Part shown: positions 53,601-54,231 of the stretch, in pieces
Numbering within the stretch: the first letter of the stretch is position 1
How the letters are laid out: each line of letters starts with the position of its first letter
Assembly (NCBI GenBank): GCA_021773055.1
Contig: JAJFKV010000061.1
Span: 1 to 54,231 of the forward strand
Direction of reading: 5' to 3'
Length of the DNA stretch: 54,231 nt
Source: Woeseiaceae bacterium
GTDB lineage: Bacteria > Pseudomonadota > Gammaproteobacteria > Steroidobacterales > Woeseiaceae
The notes under the pieces: generated by a model
What the model saw: only the letters and a program-made list of their open reading frames with translations
Told to the model about the DNA's origin: nothing
The model's database searches: none
Made by a program: the position numbers and the translations under genes

Positions 53601-54231
53601 GATCCGGATGGTGACGGGCTCACAATCAGCACAACCGGCTTACCGACCTTCTGCAGTTTGACGGATAACCTCAACGGTAGCGGCAGCATAAATTGCACAC
53701 CGGGTGCTACCGATGCCGGCAGTTATCCGGTTACGGTGATCGTCACCGATAACGGCACGCCAAATCTAAATGACAGCGAGGCGCTGACGATTACCGTCCT
53801 TGCTACCAACGAGGCGCCCGTACTCAGTGGCATCGGCAATCAAAGCATCGATGAAAGTCAGACACTGAACGTTCCCCTGGCATCTACCGATGCCGACGGT
53901 GATGGCCTTGCCTTCAGCACAACCGGCTTACCGACCTTCTGCAGTTTGACGGATAACCTCAACGGTAGTGGCAACATCAATTGCACACCGGGCGCGACCG
54001 ATGCTGGCAGCTATCCTGTTACGGTGACCGTGACAGACGACGGCACTCCGAACCTCAACGACAGCGAAGCGCTAACGATTACCGTCGGTATTACGAACGA
54101 GGCGCCTGTACTAAGCGCCATCGGTAATCAAAGCGTCGATGAAAGTCAGGCACTGAACATTCCCTTGTCGTCCAGCGACGTTGATGGTGACACGCTGGTC
54201 CTGAGTGCGACCGGTCTGCCCACATTTTGCA
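47682..54231 (+). CDS. giant secreted S8-type protease/adhesin with cadherin-like repeats, 3' end missing
   Basis: The frame stays open from TTG 47682 to the window end (2183 residues visible). It has a signal peptide (LLSLLLAAILLVLAVAIPG), an I9-like prodomain to about residue 165, then a subtilase domain with D183 (VGVLSDSYG) and S539 (FSGTSAAAPH). The usual HGTH is replaced by DEGRAM (D218, E219), with H228 just after in IIHDVAPGA, so the middle catalytic residue is uncertain. From residue 602 there is a degenerate 99-residue unit and then 96-residue Ig/cadherin-like units with DxDGD calcium-type loops and two Cys each. Type II secretion is one possible export route; the C-terminus that would decide is outside the window. 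Confidence 0.85.
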   Translation, partial: MLERHGIRHGLLSLLLAAILLVLAVAIPGNTYGQQARATKSGVALKLSTNLLDLSQSHKEFLAQPATASKKFFEPEGPAMFVGPKYVVVDSLPITSAALLQEQLQSIGATDVIAHGLIVSARVPLKAIDKLAGLSELRFARPYMAVMWSGLTTSQGDSGQRSDIARSTRGIDGSGVTVGVLSDSYGCSSTAPTAADDVASDDLPVGVNVILDACAGTDEGRAMMQIIHDVAPGAALSFHTAALGEAAFAAGINALFAAGADVIVDDVFYFSEPMFQDGVVAQAADAAAAGGTAYFSSSGNAADAAYESEFRNSGVAGPNGGMLHDFDPGPGVVTEQPVTVPVGARLTLGLQWNQPFFAVSGAPGAATDVDVFLIGSNKTTVFARSENSNVGNDPVEAFFFNNNGVGQGSDTRFYLKIENFSGVDPDLIRYMYIDQGSGVTIDQFATFSGTAYGHSAAAGASSVGAAAYSETPAFGVSPPLLEPFSSFGDVPIYFQVDGTPINPPELRLKPEIVAPDRVNTTFFGGDLEPDGFPNFSGTSAAAPHAAGAAALLLQFDNTLSPAEIYAALEDSAIDMWDPGFDFASGHGLIQVDAAVSALANPPPTLNTISGALVAVDATVNLPLSASDFGGGAVVFSAPVLPAFCNLTDNSDGTGNISCTPTSTDVGRHAVVVTVADVGSPPRSSSQGVYIVVSGSAVANNAPALNAIGGQGVAEGQVLNIPLGASDSDGDTLSFSATGLPVFCSLTDNLNGTGNISCSPGLTDAGPYPITVTVTDDGTPNLNDSEAFTITVSVVNQAPVLGVIGNQSVNESQTLNIPLSSTDADGDGLVISATGLPTFCSLTDDLDGTGDINCTPGATDAGPYAITVTVTDNGTPNLNDSEALTITVVATNEAPVLSTIGNQSVDESQTLNIPLSSTDADGDTLALSATGLPTFCSLTDNLNGSGNISCTPGTTDAGIYPVAVTVTDNGTPNLNDSEALTLTVSAINEAPVLAAIGGKSVDESQTLNIPLSSTDADGDTLALSATGLPTFCSLTDDSDGSGDIRCTPGATDAGSYPITVTVTDNGTPNRNDSEALTITVVATNEAPVLGGIGNQSVGESQTLNIPLSSTDPDGDGLVISVTGLPTFCSLTDNLNGSGNINCTPGATDAGNYPVTVTVTDNGTPNLNDTEAVTITVVASNEAPVLTLIGGQSVDESQALNVPLSSTDADGDALVLSAVGLPGFCSLTDNADGSGNIDCTPGATDAGNYPITVTVTDNGTPNLNDSEALTITVVATNEAPILSGIGNQSVDENQTLNIPLSSSDADGDTLVLSATGLPTFCSLTDNLNGSGSISCTPGPVDAGNYPVTVTVTDNGTPNLNDNEALTITVVATNEAPILSGIGNQSVDESQALNIPLSSSDVDGDTLVLSATGLPTFCSLIDNLNGSGNINCTPGATDAGSYPITVIVTDNGTPNLNDSEALTIAVAVSNEAPVLSGIGNQNVDESLALNIPLSSSDADGDTLLLSATGLPIFCSLTDNLNGSGNINCTPGATDAGSYPITVIVTDNGTPNLNDSEALTIAVAATNEAPILSGIGNQSVDENQTLNIPLSSSDADGDTLVLSATGLPTFCSLTDNLNGSGNVSCTPGATDAGSYLITVTVTDNGTPSLNDNEALTITVVATNEAPVLSGIGNQSVDESQALNIPLSSSDVDGNALVLSATGLPTFCSLTDNLNGSGNINCTPGATDAGSYPITVIVTDNGTPNLNDSEALTITVGITNEAPVLGAIGNQSVDESQTLNIPMSSTDADGDTLLLSATGLPTFCSLTDNLNGSGNINCTPGATDAGSYPVSVTVTDNGTPNLNDSEALTITVGATNEAPVLSAIGNQSVDESQTLDIPVSSSDADGDGLTISATGLPTFCGLADNFDGSGNINCTPGATDAGSYPVTVTVTDNGTPNLSDSEALTIIVGGVNQAPTLNLIGNQSVDESQTLNVPLSSTDPDGDGLTISTTGLPTFCSLTDNLNGSGSINCTPGATDAGSYPVTVIVTDNGTPNLNDSEALTITVLATNEAPVLSGIGNQSIDESQTLNVPLASTDADGDGLAFSTTGLPTFCSLTDNLNGSGNINCTPGATDAGSYPVTVTVTDDGTPNLNDSEALTITVGITNEAPVLSAIGNQSVDESQALNIPLSSSDVDGDTLVLSATGLPTFC
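49485..49781 (+). repeat. degenerate first repeat unit (99 codons)
   Basis: This segment aligns with the downstream units (F-C-x-L-T-D-N, G-N-I-S-C-T-P, V-x-V-T-V) but is three codons longer and much more diverged. It looks like the ancestral or capping unit between the protease domain and the array. Confidence 0.75.
49782..54231 (+). repeat. tandem array of exact 288-bp coding repeats, at least 15.5 units
   Basis: Units begin at 49782, 50070, 50358, 50646, 50934, 51222, 51510, 51798, 52086, 52374, 52662, 52950, 53238, 53526, 53814 and 54102, each exactly 288 bp from the last, with no insertions or deletions. Each encodes 96 residues starting A-P-V/I-L and containing IGNQSVDESQTLNIPLSS, D-x-DGD, TGLPTFCSLTDN, a second Cys, and DNGTPNLNDSEALTI. 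Nucleotide identity between many units is high, pointing to recent duplication or gene conversion. The last unit is cut by the window end. Confidence 0.97.

Noticed and set aside
49782..54231. CRISPR array
   Set aside because: The repeats are 288 bp, contiguous, in one reading frame and without unique spacers, so they are protein-coding tandem repeats.
1..54231. Mobile element, prophage or genomic-island boundaries
   Set aside because: I found no integrase, transposase, phage structural gene, tRNA or direct-repeat attachment pair, and composition looks even by eye. A computed GC and codon-usage scan would be needed to exclude older transfers.

Overview
This window looks like a piece of a free-living Gammaproteobacterium chromosome, probably an aquatic or sediment lineage. 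The evidence is a type II secretion locus in near-Xanthomonas order, a PEP-CTERM protein, many periplasmic redox proteins, large multi-domain hybrid kinases and moderately GC-rich, evenly coded DNA. A Woeseia- or Steroidobacter-like lineage is a guess only. I see no tRNA, rRNA, transposase, phage gene or CRISPR. No gene-free stretch is longer than 300 bases; the largest is 31702-31948.

Region 1 (1-16967, plus strand) is a compact, translationally coupled glycan locus. It holds two pairs of paralogous glycosyltransferases, a heparinase II/III-type protein without a signal peptide, an intact small-molecule kinase, an ABC exporter, a kinase-like protein that has lost its catalytic Asp, a deacetylase-like protein, an AlgE-like outer-membrane channel, and a nucleotidylyltransferase fused to a degenerate kinase domain. 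A diheme cytochrome follows. The parts suggest that a glycoconjugate is made in the cytoplasm, perhaps decorated with a phosphorylated or nucleotide-activated group, exported by the ABC protein and released through the barrel. DUF5666-like modules recur in the first gene, the AlgE-like protein and the cytochrome.

Region 2 (17093-31701) is type II secretion. gspE-F-G-H-I-J-K-L-M and a short gspC/xpsN-like gene run on the minus strand. gspD runs divergently and is followed after 8 bp by a hybrid sensor kinase. An ATPase-like/FHA protein meets the gsp operon tail to tail, and a NarL-type response regulator converges on the kinase.

Region 3 (31949-46662, plus strand) is the most remarkable part. 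A 2186-residue multicopper oxidase is followed by a beta-propeller protein, a parvulin isomerase, two SCO copper chaperones, a cytochrome c fused to an amino-acid-type binding protein, and a tripartite hybrid kinase. Gene content resembles the mof (manganese-oxidising factor) operon of Leptothrix discophora as I recall it: multicopper oxidase, peptidyl-prolyl isomerase and c-type heme protein. Here it is enlarged by copper-delivery and sensing modules.

Region 4 (46857-54231) holds a PEP-CTERM protein with a strong terminator, a lux-box-like palindrome, and the start of a giant secreted S8-type protease/adhesin. Its tail is an array of exact 288-bp repeats that runs off the window.
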